Counted from the stretch's first letter, positions 25,810-39,191 are shown. The stretch is 64,000 nucleotides of DNA from Pelagibacterium halotolerans B2 (GCF_000230555.1 NC_016078.1:2801001-2865000), one strand, 5' to 3'. Notes: a model not told the origin generated them from the letters alone. Numbers and translations: made by a program.

Positions 25810-26346
25810 TCAACCCCAACGAATGCGGTGGAAGGAGCGGGTAAGGAGATGACGATAGTCGCCGTCGCGCATGGCATGTCCAAGCCGGATCAGGCGGGCG
25901 ACCTTCTTGCGCAGACCTGAACTTTTCCAGCCATGGGAGGTGATGTCTCGCGCTTCCTGGGTGAAGAGAACAGCGCCAACCTCGCGGCGGCTGGCACCCT
26001 CTTCCTCGCCGTCGAGTGCGCGCAGCGAGAGGGCAAGACGATGAAGCCGGTAAGGGGTTAGGGCCGGTTCGAGAGTTGGGGCGCCTGTCGGCAGACCGGC
26101 CAGCTTGAGCAGAAGTCGCATCAACGCTTTGAGGCGAACTATCCGCCAGGTATCGTTCGGAATGACAAAGGCCCAACCCGTCGCGTCTGCATCCGCCTCC
26201 ACCCGCATTCGGAGTTCGCCCTCGGTGTCGCGCAGCACAATGGAGCGGCCGGCACCGTCATAGGATTGGGCGAGGAGATCAGGCAGGCTTTGGGGCGGAA
26301 TTGCGTGTACATCGGGGAAGCCCGGGGGCGCCGGTCCGATCAGCAC
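25810..26346 (-). CDS. DUF2285 domain protein
   Basis: A 178-residue protein with the DUF2285 pattern: DTWRIVRLKALMRLLLKLAG, then PYRLHRLALSLRALDGEEEG and SGLRKKVARLIRLGHAMRDG. Its C-terminus resembles a small helical DNA-binding domain. DUF2285 genes are constant companions of repA/rlxS elements; the role is unknown but probably regulatory. The start at 26346 overlaps the upstream DUF6499 frame by 68 bases, so the true start could be slightly downstream. Confidence 0.8.
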   Translation of the reverse strand: MLIGPAPPGFPDVHAIPPQSLPDLLAQSYDGAGRSIVLRDTEGELRMRVEADADATGWAFVIPNDTWRIVRLKALMRLLLKLAGLPTGAPTLEPALTPYRLHRLALSLRALDGEEEGASRREVGAVLFTQEARDITSHGWKSSGLRKKVARLIRLGHAMRDGDYRHLLTRSFHRIRWG

Positions 26347-26602
26347 GACACTCGGCAGGAGGTGCGGTTCCCAAAGAACTGGCGCGTCGGGCGCCGCGAA
26401 AGGACAACCCCCAGGACTCGCGCAACCGCCGCATGGCCTCGGTGGCGTCGATCTGGCCGCTCTTGACCTTGCGATCGAGCTCCGCGTGCTCCTCCCGGAA
26501 GCGTGGATCGCGCGAGATGAACTCGAACGCGAGGTGTTCGAGGTCGAGCGTTTTGAAGTAGTCCGTGGACGCGGACGACCGCCAGTCCCCAGCCATTGCC
26601 AT
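26279..26602 (-). CDS. DUF6499 (transcriptional-regulator-like) protein
   Basis: A 107-residue protein starting at ATG 26602 behind a very strong GGGGAGGAGG site. The first 70 residues match the short family seen in these elements: DWRSSASTDYFKTLDLEHLA, then FEFISRDPRFREEH and RRLRESWGLSFR. The C-terminal 35 residues are low-complexity and overlap DUF2285 in another frame. Function unknown. Confidence 0.75.
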   Translation of the reverse strand: MAMAGDWRSSASTDYFKTLDLEHLAFEFISRDPRFREEHAELDRKVKSGQIDATEAMRRLRESWGLSFRGARRASSLGTAPPAECRADRTGAPGLPRCTRNSAPKPA

Positions 26603-26758
26603 AATTGCCTCCTCCCCTAGTCCGCCGATCGCAGGGAAGTGCCCGATTATCGAGGGCAGGCTGGAACGGCATAGGGCAGCGCCGCCTATCACAGCATAGG
26701 GCACTGGTGGCGTGGCGCACCGTCGCGGCGATGACAGGCGCACTGGGAGGGGCTCGGC

Positions 26759-27052
26759 CTATTCTATACGGGCGCTACGCAGTAGTTCGTAACCGCCAGT
26801 GCTAACCATCCAGTGCGCGCGAGCCAGATGGGCCTGGTAGGCTTGATAGGTGCGCTCGGGCTCAGCCTCTGGATCGATTCTGAGAACGGTTTTCGCGACT
26901 TCCGTCCAGTCGGCACCTTTTTCCTCGGCTATGAGCAGGCGGAGATAAACATAGAGAAGGCGATAGTCGTAGTCGGTCAGCTCGTCGGAGAGCACCGGCG
27001 CGTCCGCGATCTCTGGTTCCTGTTCTGGCCGTGGCCTCTTCATCCAAAGCAT
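26759..27052 (-). CDS. Conserved hypothetical element protein, 97 residues
   Basis: An acidic helical protein (DYDYRLLYVYLRLLIAEEKG and TYQAYQAHLARAHWM). It is first in the minus-strand run toward DUF6499, DUF2285 and repA, and lies head to head with the XRE gene across a 307-base divergent control region. No named domain is recognised with certainty. The composition is that of a real protein rather than a frame shadow. Confidence 0.6.
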   Translation of the reverse strand: MLWMKRPRPEQEPEIADAPVLSDELTDYDYRLLYVYLRLLIAEEKGADWTEVAKTVLRIDPEAEPERTYQAYQAHLARAHWMVSTGGYELLRSARIE

Positions 27053-27359
27053 CCCAGATCAGCATATTTGCGTAGTGACAAAGTGCACCCCGCAAACCCG
27101 ATAGACAACGGGGTTTATACGTCACGCCAATAGCTTCGAACTATCACACCCCCATGCCCTATCTATAACAATTACAATAATGTGACGAAACTTGTCCGGC
27201 TTTTCATCCCCACTCTGCTTGGCACCAACGTCGAGACTTCATGGTCAATCCGCAATGGTCAGCGGTGCAAGGAGTTGCTGTGGGTGAAACCTCGGATTTT
27301 CCTTTGCCTGTCGAGAATACTCCGTAGTGGAATTCTCCACAAGACGCTTCCTTTCGGAG

Positions 27360-27587
27360 ATGGGAATACGGGAAGTCTTCGCGCAGAATCTGAAGTCACT
27401 GCGGCAGGCGCGAGGGCTGTCGCAGGAAGAATTGGCGCATCGGGCCGAGGTGGACCGTACCTACATCAGCTCGTTGGAGCGCTGCATCTATGGTGCGAGC
27501 ATCGACGTGGTGGACCGGCTCGCCAAGGTTCTCGATGTCGATTCTGCTGATCTGCTCAAGCGTCCGGTCGATGCGCGGGAGGCTTGA
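27360..27587 (+). CDS. XRE-family helix-turn-helix regulator
   Basis: A 75-residue cro/C1-type protein: FAQNLKSLRQARGLSQEELA, then HRAEVDRTYISSLERC and VDRLAKVLDVDSADLL. The start is taken at ATG 27360 because IREVFAQNL is the usual N-terminus of this group; a GTG at 27327 would add 11 residues. It is one of the very few plus-strand genes in the element, divergent from the 26.8-27.0 kb gene, and is probably a master repressor of the element's operons. The 307-base gap at 27053-27359 would hold its operators. Confidence 0.85.
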   Translation: MGIREVFAQNLKSLRQARGLSQEELAHRAEVDRTYISSLERCIYGASIDVVDRLAKVLDVDSADLLKRPVDAREA

Positions 27588-27621
27588 TGGATCGGAATGA
27601 GTATCGATTACCGCTCGCCCC

Positions 27622-27738
27622 TTACGGGGCGAACGGGTCCAGCTCACGGATTATCGTCTCTTCGTCACCGTCATATTCGGCGGCTGGCATCACGCCCATC
27701 GTGCCGTCCCCGGCGCGGAAGATGATGATCGTCACCAT
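27622..27738 (-). CDS. Small acidic protein, 38 residues
   Basis: Reads MVTIIIFRAGDGTMGVMPAA, then EYDGDEETIIRELDPFAP and stop. It has a beta-strand start and an acidic end and looks like a folded mini-protein. Codon use fits the element. An upstream 14-codon frame (27789 to about 27748, AGGAG before its ATG) ends 9 bases before this start and may be a coupled leader. No family is named; I judge it real from its composition. Confidence 0.5.
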   Translation of the reverse strand: MVTIIIFRAGDGTMGVMPAAEYDGDEETIIRELDPFAP

Positions 27739-27984
27739 GAGGGTTCAGGCAAGGTTGAAGGCCATTGCGCTGGCATCTGCGAGGGACATTTTCTGGCTCC
27801 TGTTCTGGAAGCGGGGACCATTCCCCGCTCGACAGACGCCCGATGTTTCAGTCGTGACGGCGATCACCTTGCAGGCGCGAGCCGGAAAGGCCGCACGCTC
27901 GCGTAGCGGACCCTTCACGGGTTGATCGTATTAGGGAGCGTCTGAAACCAAGGTCGCCGATCGAGAGCGGGGTGGTTTCCGCGA

Positions 27985-28146
27985 TCAGGTGCCGGAACCG
28001 GCCTCGTAAGCGATGCCCTCCGACCGCGACCTTGATCCGATAAGGAGCGGTTCAAATTCCGCCCCCGAGGGGCCGATCATCCCGATCCGCATGATGAGAA
28101 GCGCATACAGCGCCGGGACTGGTGTGCGTGAGACAGCCTTGGTCAT
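27985..28146 (-). CDS. Small hypothetical protein, 53 residues
   Basis: Starts at ATG 28146, with GGAG 9 bases upstream, and ends at TGA 27985. It includes MRIGMIGPSGAEFEPLLIGS. It begins 38 bases after the ssb terminator on the same strand. No family is recognised, and it could be chance. Confidence 0.35.
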   Translation of the reverse strand: MTKAVSRTPVPALYALLIMRIGMIGPSGAEFEPLLIGSRSRSEGIAYEAGSGT

Positions 28147-28184
28147 CCCCCGGCACTCCAAGCGACATCCAAGCCCCGGAAACG

Positions 28185-28218
28185 AAAAAAAAGGCCCGGC
28201 GGTCCAGCCGCCGGGCCT
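28185..28218 (-). terminator. Rho-independent terminator of ssb (and of the intron transcript)
   Basis: On the minus strand a perfect GGCCCGGCGG / CCGCCGGGCC stem is followed by eight T. It lies just beyond the 3' end of the group II intron. Without the intron it would stand about 6 bases after the ssb stop codon. Confidence 0.9.
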
Positions 28219-28283
28219 CGATTGTCCCGAGTAGGGTAGAGCACGTGTTTCCGGGTTTGCCGGATGACCGTTGCTCCCCCTCC

Positions 28284-28317
28284 GAACCGGACATGCGGCT
28301 TTCACCGCATCCGGCTC
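28284..28317 (-). ncRNA. Group II intron domain V
   Basis: A 34-base hairpin on the minus strand with stem GAGCCGGA / TCCGGTTC, the AGC catalytic triad at the base, inner stem TGCGG/CCGCA and a GAAA tetraloop. This is the most conserved part of a group II ribozyme and marks the intron's 3' region. Confidence 0.93.
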
Positions 28318-30188
28318 TCCATTTCCGATCCTGCAAGAGCAAAGCGATTGTCCGGGAGCGTGCCCCGGTGAAGATCGACATGGCATGGGCGGCATAACAC
28401 CAACGTCTTGCGACGCCGGGCACTCATGAGCCGCTGCCAGTGCGAGGTTCCATCCTTGAGGTCCGCGAGCTTGCGCACGTGATGAACCTCGAACGGAGCA
28501 TCTTCTGTTCCGCAGTATTCACATTTTCGGGCCGCAATCCGTCGCAGCAGTTCCGAGCGAGATGCGAAGGTGTGGATATTCGGCTTTGCATCCGGGTTTT
28601 GCGAGGCGGCGACCCATCGGTGTTTCAATCGAAACACCGGCAGACGCCGTTCCTCTCCTTCCAGATGATAGGCAAGCGAATGGCCATGTACCGGGCAGCG
28701 CATACGCGCAAACATTTTGCCCCAGCTTGTGTCGTGCTTCCTCGCCAGCGTTTTAAAGAGGCTCGTGTTGGCCATCCATTCCAGCCGGTTCAGATAGTAC
28801 TTCGGTGCCAGCGCATAATAATTTGCGAACCCACGAAGCTCCGCGTTGTACTGGACTACGATCTCGTAATCCGACAACGGCAACATCATGGGCCTGAAGC
28901 GTATGTCATTTCTCCCGGCGTCCATGACGCCATACCCTTTCGCCACGGCGAAGTTGCGGATTTTCTCTTCCGGCACATAGAGGTGGATATGGTCGGTCAC
29001 GGTGCGCTTGACGGCAAAGACCGCCTTGCCCCACGCCTCCAACCGACACTTCATGCGCTTGTCGAGCCGACGGGTTTGGACGCCGTAGCCGAGGAAGACG
29101 GTGCCCTTGCTCATGGCACCCATCCGCGATTTTTCCGCCGAGATGGTGAGCTTCAACGGTCCTTCAACGAAGGACCGGACCTCTGCCATGATCTGCGCGG
29201 CCTCCTCCTTTGAGCCGACAATACCGATGAGGAAGTCGTCGGCGTATCGCACGTAGTGCAACTGCTTGAACCCTTCATCATGCATGTCAACGCTGGGGAG
29301 AAGTGCTTTTGCCGCCTCCATCTCCTGCATTTCCTGTCGCCACCTTGCGGCTTTCGAATGGCTGTCGCCATGTACGCGCAGTTTTCGGCGGCGAATGGAT
29401 GCAAGATTGTTCAGACGGCAGTACTCGGGATTGGGTTTCCTTCGAGCGCCCCGATTGAACGCCGCCATCCGGGAGTCCATGAACTGATCGAGTTCATGGA
29501 GATAGATGTTGGCGAGGATCGGCGATACGACGCCACCCTGCGGTGTCCCGCTATAAGTGGCGTTGTACGTCCAATCTTCGAGATACCCGGCCACGAGGAA
29601 TTCCCTGATGAGCTTCAGGAACGCTCGATCGTCGATCTTGCGCGCCAGGAGGCCAAGCAGGGTCTCATGGTCGATATTGTCGAAGTAACCCTTGATGTCG
29701 ACTTCGCAGATCCACTTGGTGCCTTTCCACGACCGGACAATCTGGTTGAGCGCAGTGTGACATGAACGCCCCGGCCGAAAGCCATGCGACCGATCCGAGA
29801 AGACCGGCTCATAGATCACTTCTAGCAGAGCGCGTACGACCTCCTGCACCAGCTTGTCGTCGCCCGTGGGAATGCCGAGCGGGCGCTTCTTGCCCGCTGG
29901 ATTTTTCGGGTCCTTGAGGATGTAAGTCCTGCGAACCGGAGAGGGTTTGTAAGTGCCTGTGCTGATGGCATGCATCAACGCGGCGACCCGTTCCTCTCCG
30001 AACCCGTCGAGGGTGTTGCCCGAAACGCCGGGGGTGAGCGCCCCCTTGTTGGCATAGAGCTTCGCATAGGCCGAATACCACAAATCCGCGTGCGTTCGCA
30101 TGAGCTTGTGGAGTTTCCGGACCCTTGCCCCTCCGCGGGTGGCTTTACCCACGCCTTCCAATGCCGTGACGGTGCGAGCGGATAGCAC
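28302..30188 (-). CDS. ltrA: Group II intron reverse transcriptase/maturase with HNH endonuclease
   Basis: A 628-residue intron-encoded protein, apparently intact. Reverse-transcriptase blocks are complete: SHGFRPGRSCHTAL, GTPQGGVVSPILANIYL and the catalytic VRYADDFLIGI. A maturase X domain follows (about residues 430-520). At the C-terminus a zinc-type HNH nuclease shows CEYCGTEDAPFEVHHVRKL and LVLCRPCHVDLH. Together these support splicing, target cleavage and retrohoming. The start is GTG 30188 with GGGAGG upstream. The gene overlaps the 5' edge of domain V, as is common. Confidence 0.95.
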   Translation of the reverse strand: MLSARTVTALEGVGKATRGGARVRKLHKLMRTHADLWYSAYAKLYANKGALTPGVSGNTLDGFGEERVAALMHAISTGTYKPSPVRRTYILKDPKNPAGKKRPLGIPTGDDKLVQEVVRALLEVIYEPVFSDRSHGFRPGRSCHTALNQIVRSWKGTKWICEVDIKGYFDNIDHETLLGLLARKIDDRAFLKLIREFLVAGYLEDWTYNATYSGTPQGGVVSPILANIYLHELDQFMDSRMAAFNRGARRKPNPEYCRLNNLASIRRRKLRVHGDSHSKAARWRQEMQEMEAAKALLPSVDMHDEGFKQLHYVRYADDFLIGIVGSKEEAAQIMAEVRSFVEGPLKLTISAEKSRMGAMSKGTVFLGYGVQTRRLDKRMKCRLEAWGKAVFAVKRTVTDHIHLYVPEEKIRNFAVAKGYGVMDAGRNDIRFRPMMLPLSDYEIVVQYNAELRGFANYYALAPKYYLNRLEWMANTSLFKTLARKHDTSWGKMFARMRCPVHGHSLAYHLEGEERRLPVFRLKHRWVAASQNPDAKPNIHTFASRSELLRRIAARKCEYCGTEDAPFEVHHVRKLADLKDGTSHWQRLMSARRRKTLVLCRPCHVDLHRGTLPDNRFALAGSEMESRMR

Positions 30189-30809
30189 TGACTACCCTCC
30201 CTCGGGCATTCGTTGGCGTTGATCGTAAACTGCTCCCCTTCCTCCTTACCTCGGTGGTTTTCGTGGCCGTTGCCAGCCACTTATGCCGCCGTTTCAGGTC
30301 GGGTTGGTTACCGACTGCAATCCCCGTTACAGGACCACATCGAGTACTATGGGAGCTCCGTCGCCATATTGGACATGCATCCAACTTAGGCGATCCCGTA
30401 TTCCCAGTCGGACAAGAAACGCTGTGGTTAGGCCCCGCGTTCGACCCTTTGCCACTCTCATCGAGCAGGCGTCGGAGAAGTCAGGTAAGGCAGCATTCTG
30501 ATCTCGCTGCCTCATTCTCCGAGATGGCGTCTCATCAGTCTTTCGCCACCGATATCCCAAAACCGCTAAGGTCTACGATTCAACCAATCAAGGCTTGGCC
30601 ATACACAGCTTGCAATGACGAAGACCGCGCTAGACTGATTCGCCGTCACTCGCCTTTTGTCCCAATATGCTGTTTTCCCCCGCCGGTTTTCACCGGTTGC
30701 TTCCTGTTACCAGGCCGAGGTGAATTGGGCTTGCAATGAACCTCCTGACAGTTCATGCTTACGGGAAATTTCCCCGTAAGCACTTGTTTCGACTAGTAAA
30801 ACGGCGCAC

Positions 30810-31208
30810 TCAGAACGGGATGTCATCGTCATCGTTGCTGTCCTGGCTCGCTTCGGCCTGCTTACCCCGGCTCAGGAAATCCACCGTCTCGGCGATGATC
30901 TCGACACCATAGCGCTCGATCCCTTCCGCATCGGTCCACTGGGTGTAGTGGATGCGGCCGCGCACCAGAACCTTCATGCCCTTCTGGCAATAGTCCTGGA
31001 CCGTCTTGCCCAGGCCGTTGAAGGCGATGACGCGGTGCCATTCGGTATCCTGGATCCGCCGCCCTTCTGCGTCGCGGAGAACCTTGCCCTCCGAATAGCG
31101 CGGACGCGAGGTGGCGAGGGTAAAGTTGGTGACCCTGGTGCCGCCAGGGACGTTGCGGGTTTCCGGGTCGCGTCCGATGTTGCCGGCGAGAATGACGATG
31201 TTCTGCAT
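30810..31208 (-). CDS. ssb: Single-stranded DNA-binding protein
   Basis: A 132-residue SSB: MQNIVILAGNIGRDPETRNV, then WHRVIAFNGLGKTVQDYCQK and the OB-fold strand GMKVLVRGRIHYTQW. The acidic tail ends in DDDDIPF, the protein-docking tip, so the coding region is complete. It protects transferred or replicating single strands of the element. A group II intron begins at the base right after the stop codon and separates the gene from its terminator. Confidence 0.95.
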   Translation of the reverse strand: MQNIVILAGNIGRDPETRNVPGGTRVTNFTLATSRPRYSEGKVLRDAEGRRIQDTEWHRVIAFNGLGKTVQDYCQKGMKVLVRGRIHYTQWTDAEGIERYGVEIIAETVDFLSRGKQAEASQDSNDDDDIPF

Positions 31209-31492
31209 CTTTAGTCTCCGTTGCTTCTACCGGAGGGACCATCCCTCCGATGAGCCCCCGGAAAAGGCCGGCTGGATGCGGTGGCAACCCTTAAGGACCG
31301 GGGTGGGGCGGGCAGGCGCGGCACGCGCCAACACGGCCGGTTCCGCGGGGTTGCTGGCGGAGACAGCACGGACTTAGGGGATCGGTCAGGAGGAGGGAAT
31401 GGTCTTTCCGGGAATGCCCGGAGACACAAGCAGCCGCATCGTTTCGCTGGCGATATCGGGCCTGTCCCAAAACGCGCGTGTTGCGGCATCAG

Positions 31493-31825
31493 CTACCAAC
31501 GCCTCTGTCCATTCGGCGCAACCATTTCGGGGGCAGCTCTCGGTGAATCGAGGCGCAGCAGGGGGACCTTGCGGTGAGGGCGACGGCAGCGCTCACGGCT
31601 GACGGCCAGGGCCGGGTCCATGCTGCCGGAAGCGGAAGGCAGGTCACCTTGCAGCCGCATCCACCACGCCCAGGCGGACGGTCCAAACGCTTGTCCGCTG
31701 CGGTGTCGGGATTGCTCCCGAAGGGTCATTGCGACCGGGGGCTGCGGCCAAGTCGAACCATGACGCAAACGCCGAAACGAGGCGACGACGCTGTGGTAAT
31801 CGCGGCCCTGCGGCTGGATCGACAT
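31493..31825 (-). CDS. Hypothetical basic protein, 110 residues (uncertain)
   Basis: The frame starts 30 bases after the membrane-protein gene in the same direction. The first part (MSIQPQGRDYHSVVASFRRL) looks protein-like; the rest is Arg- and Pro-rich and may be out-of-frame sequence. No family is recognised. If it is not a gene, the stretch 31209-31855 is empty apart from minor GC-rich inverted repeats. Confidence 0.3.
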   Translation of the reverse strand: MSIQPQGRDYHSVVASFRRLRHGSTWPQPPVAMTLREQSRHRSGQAFGPSAWAWWMRLQGDLPSASGSMDPALAVSRERCRRPHRKVPLLRLDSPRAAPEMVAPNGQRRW

Positions 31826-31855
31826 GACCTTGCGGTTCGGAACGCGGCGTGAACG

Positions 31856-32272
31856 TCAGCGCGAGGAGATGGCCGCCGCGACCGTGCCCAGATTGAACAG
31901 CGCGGCGATGCCCACGACGATCCCGCTGACGCCACCGAGCAGATTGAGAAGGAGCACGGAGTCGATGGCTTCCTTGGCAACGCCATAGGTGAGCGCATAA
32001 CCGGCAATGGCAGACGGCACGGCAACGAGGGCGAGCGCGGCAAGGCGCAGCGCCGGGTTCTTCGCAAAGCCGATGATCGCGAAGACAACTGCAAATGCCA
32101 GCAAGGCGGCGCCGAGCGAAATCGGCATTGCCGTCCAGAAGCCGGCACCGGCTCCATACATCCACTGGAAAGCCGTCGTCGCCACCATGACCGGCAGCGC
32201 GAAAAGGGCGAGCTTCCAGGCGAGAACCGCAAGGACGATCGTGGCAGAGATGGCGAGCAGGATAAGTGTCAT
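31856..32272 (-). CDS. Hypothetical four-helix membrane protein of the element
   Basis: A 138-residue protein from ATG 32272 (AGAGG upstream) made almost wholly of transmembrane segments, for example LILLAISATIVLAVLAWKLA, LFALPVMVATTAF, LGAALLAFAVVFAIIGF and LGGVSGIVVGIAALFNLG. It is of a kind often found between ssb and DUF2493 genes in such elements. It has no catalytic motif, and its role (entry exclusion or channel accessory) is unknown. Confidence 0.65.
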   Translation of the reverse strand: MTLILLAISATIVLAVLAWKLALFALPVMVATTAFQWMYGAGAGFWTAMPISLGAALLAFAVVFAIIGFAKNPALRLAALALVAVPSAIAGYALTYGVAKEAIDSVLLLNLLGGVSGIVVGIAALFNLGTVAAAISSR

Positions 32273-32441
32273 GGCAACCTCTGAAGTCTGGGATCGAGGG
32301 ATCACGACAGGCGGCCGGAGAAAAGTTCTCGCCTGCGACCAAGCAGTTGCGCCGGTTCTGCCCGGATAAAGTAGATCACGGCGATCGCCATGTCGAGAGC
32401 GGTCCCTCGGACTCCTGCCCTAGAGACAAGAAGGGCGGCGC

Positions 32442-33380
32442 TTACGCGCCGCCCCGATCGCGGAAGTCATAGACCTTGATGCCGAGCTTTCTCGCCTTGT
32501 CGGCGAGATTGTCCTGAATCCCCGTACCGGGAAAAACGATGACGCCACGCGGCAGCGTTTCGAGGATCGCATCGTTGCGCTTGAAGGGCGCCGCCTTGGC
32601 ATGCTTTGTCCAGTCCGGGGCAAATCCGACCTGCGGCACCTTGCGCTGATCGGCCCAGCGGGAGGCGATCAGCTCGGCGCCTTTCGGCGACTTGCCGTGC
32701 AACAGAACCATGTCCGCGTATTTGTCGCGCACCTTGTCGAGGACGCTCCAGATCAGGCGGTGATCGTTGTAGTCGAGGCCGCCCGAGACGACGATCTTCG
32801 GACCATCGGGGCAATAGACTTCATTGTCGGCCCAGCGCTTGGCGGTAAGGAAATCGCGGCTGTCGATGAGCGCCGATGTCAGGGCGCGATGGTTGACCTT
32901 CGACCCGGCCCGTGCCCGCCAGGCGGAGCCGATATGCTGCTCGAACTGCTCGGCGGCGAGATCGCGGAAGAGCTCCATGGCGTCCCGGCGCTCGATAAGG
33001 GTCAGCCCTTCGGCCGTCCGGCGCTCCAGCTCGACGGATTTCACCTCGCTGCCATCCTGTTCGCGCTGGAGGCGGCGCTGGGCCTGCTCATTGTCGTCCA
33101 GATCGCGTTCGATGCGGGTGGCGGCGCGCTGGAAGAGATTGACGGTTCCCCAGAGCACTTCCTCGAGGTCGGGCTCGAGGCGGGTTTCGCTCATCGAGGC
33201 CACAAGGGCGTCGAAGACATCGACCAGAGCGGAAAAGACGACATTGCCATCGGGCAAGGGCCTGGGATCGGGTTCGTCCTCATAGGGGCGCCAGCCATAG
33301 AGCTGAAGTTCGGACAGGACGTGATCGGTCGGGGAAGAGGCGTGACGGTGTTCGGCGTCGTCATCATGGTCATGGATCAT
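32442..33380 (-). CDS. DUF2493 (SLOG-like) protein
   Basis: A 312-residue protein starting at ATG 33380; the open frame above it runs through a palindrome and is not used. The N-terminal part is acidic and helical (MIHDHDDDAEHRHASSPTDH). The C-terminal DUF2493 Rossmann-like domain (about residues 180-310) shows PKIVVSGGLDYNDHRLIWS, then DMVLLHGKSPKGAELIASRW and GVIVFPGTGIQDNLADKARK. Such domains may bind nucleotides or nucleic acid. It is a constant member of the repA/ParB/ArdC block. Confidence 0.85.
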   Translation of the reverse strand: MIHDHDDDAEHRHASSPTDHVLSELQLYGWRPYEDEPDPRPLPDGNVVFSALVDVFDALVASMSETRLEPDLEEVLWGTVNLFQRAATRIERDLDDNEQAQRRLQREQDGSEVKSVELERRTAEGLTLIERRDAMELFRDLAAEQFEQHIGSAWRARAGSKVNHRALTSALIDSRDFLTAKRWADNEVYCPDGPKIVVSGGLDYNDHRLIWSVLDKVRDKYADMVLLHGKSPKGAELIASRWADQRKVPQVGFAPDWTKHAKAAPFKRNDAILETLPRGVIVFPGTGIQDNLADKARKLGIKVYDFRDRGGA

Positions 33381-33483
33381 CGGGGTGGTCCTTCGTCGGT
33401 CTGACCGCGACCCTCGCGGCCTTCGTGGCGACGAAAGCCCACGGGCGGGACGGGCTGGCAGTCCTCGCCCCGCGAGGGCCTTG

Positions 33484-33563
33484 ATGGCCGCGCCGGCTAT
33501 TTTGCCTCGCGATGCAAAGGCCGGCTCGCCGGCCGGCGGAAAATAGCCGCCAGGCGCGGCCAT
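33484..33563. repeat. 80-base imperfect palindrome with nested GC hairpin
   Basis: ATGGCCGCGCC (33484-33494) pairs with GGCGCGGCCAT ending at 33563. Further in, GGCTATTTT pairs with AAAATAGCC. The centre contains GCCGGC repeats that can fold separately. It lies in the 309-base gap between the DUF2493 and Toprim genes, which holds no other recognised feature. Possible roles are a single-strand origin, primase start or transcript attenuator. Confidence 0.5.
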
Positions 33564-33689
33564 TGCCTGCCCGTCCCGTTTGTGGGCCGCTCGCTCCTTC
33601 GAAGGCCGGTCGCGGCTCTTGCCGAAGATGGAGCGCCCGGCGATGTGACCATTGGCGACGGCGATACCCCGGTGCGTACCCCGTCCGAT

Positions 33690-34726
33690 CTATGGCCTGC
33701 CGATCAGGAAGCGGTTGGCGTCCTCGGGGCGAAGCCCGGACCGCAGCACGGTGCAAAGCATGTCGAGGCCATGACCGCGCAGATCGTCGTTGAAGTCCCC
33801 GCCAAGGGGCGAAAGGCCAACCGCCTCGATCCCGACGCTCGCTGCTCGGGACAAAAGCGCTTCCCGCGCGCGGCTTCCCGCCGAATCTCGGTCGGACAGG
33901 ATATAGAGTCGCCTCAGCGCCGGCGGGAACAGGATGGCAGCGAGGTGCGCCGCCGAGAGTGCCGCGACCATCGGCATGAAGGGCAATCCCGAGCGCGCGG
34001 ACAACACGGTTTCGATTCCCTCTCCGGCCGCCATCACCTCGGCAGCTGCCCCGAAGCGCACGCCATTGCCGAGAAGATCGCCCATCGCGCGGCGGGGATA
34101 ATCGACATCCGCCTTGTCCGAACCGTCCGGGTTGAGCCAGGTCCGATGCGCACCCGTGGTTCGTCCGGTGAGATCGGTCACGGCGGCGACCATCGCCGGC
34201 ATGGTCAGGGTCGGCCCGTCATCGGCGGGACGATAGTAGCAGCGAGGATGGAAGCGCAGGGCGTCAGTATCTGCGAACGCGGTGATGCCGCGGCCGCGCA
34301 GATAGGTTTCGGCAAGCGTGCCCCGAAAGGGCTGCGAGATGGCGAGCAAGCGTTTCGCGGACCGTCTGGAATTGGTCGAGCCGGATCGTGGCGGTGAGCC
34401 TGGGAGCGGATCGGGATGCGGCAGGGCGAGGAAGGCACGGGCCTCCTCGGCGACATCCCTGAACGCGGCAAGGCCCAGTGATTCCCGGATTACGTCGAGC
34501 AGGTCGCCGTGCTCCCCGGTTGCCGCGTCGGTCCACTTTCCGGCAGCGCCCTTGCCGGTATCGGGTCCGGCAAGGCGGACGAACATCGAGCGTCCGGGAG
34601 TGTTGCGCACATCGCCAACGAACCAATAGTGTCCGAAGCGGCGTCCGGCCGGAAGATAATGACGGCAAACCGCCTCGGCCTTTCGGCCGAGACGGATGGC
34701 GAGGTCGGCGGCATCGTAGCGAGGCA

Positions 34727-34730
<4 letters not shown>
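33690..34730 (-). CDS. Toprim-domain protein (DUF7146/primase-like)
   Basis: A 346-residue protein. The N-terminus (about residues 20-100) resembles the CHC2-like substrate region of plasmid primases (RRFGHYWFVGDVRNTPGRSM). The C-terminal Toprim domain shows EVMAAGEGIETVLSARS, with the catalytic Glu in GEGIET, and RRLYILSDRDSAGSRARE, with the DxDxxG-like motif. It probably primes or processes DNA during transfer. Its start overlaps the stop of the large helicase gene by 4 bases, so the two are co-translated. Confidence 0.85.
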
Positions 34731-39070
<4,340 letters not shown>

Positions 39071-39191
39071 GGGATAAAGCCTCGGGAGAGCGGGAAGGAC
39101 ACAAGCCGCGCGTCTCTCTCTCGACCGCACCGGCTCAAACCCTTCCCGGCCCCCCTCTCACTCTCCACCGTGCCAAGCGGGACAGCACGAT

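Larger units (their letters stand above)
28224..30809 (-). mobile_element. Group II intron inserted between ssb stop codon and ssb terminator
   Basis: The 5' end reads GTGCG starting at 30809, the base directly after the ssb TGA. A 34-base domain V lies at 28284-28317, followed by a domain VI-like stem (GAGCA/TGCTC) with an ACCCTA bulge region. The 3' end is placed at GGGAC/28224, giving the usual AC end; it could be off by a few bases. The intron is about 2586 bases long, with its maturase gene in domain IV. About 620 bases of structured RNA (30189-30809) precede the maturase. Confidence 0.8.

Noticed and set aside
27584..27925. 113-codon plus-strand frame after the XRE gene
   Set aside because: Covers the antisense of a better-supported 38-residue protein and has no family features.
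32601..33404. Long plus-strand frames opposite DUF2493 and at 40862-42304 opposite ParB
   Set aside because: Shadows of high-GC genes on the other strand; composition is that of reverse-complement codons.
33381..33563. 61-codon N-terminal extension of the DUF2493 gene
   Set aside because: It reads through the 80-base palindrome; the ATG at 33380 begins the family-like sequence.
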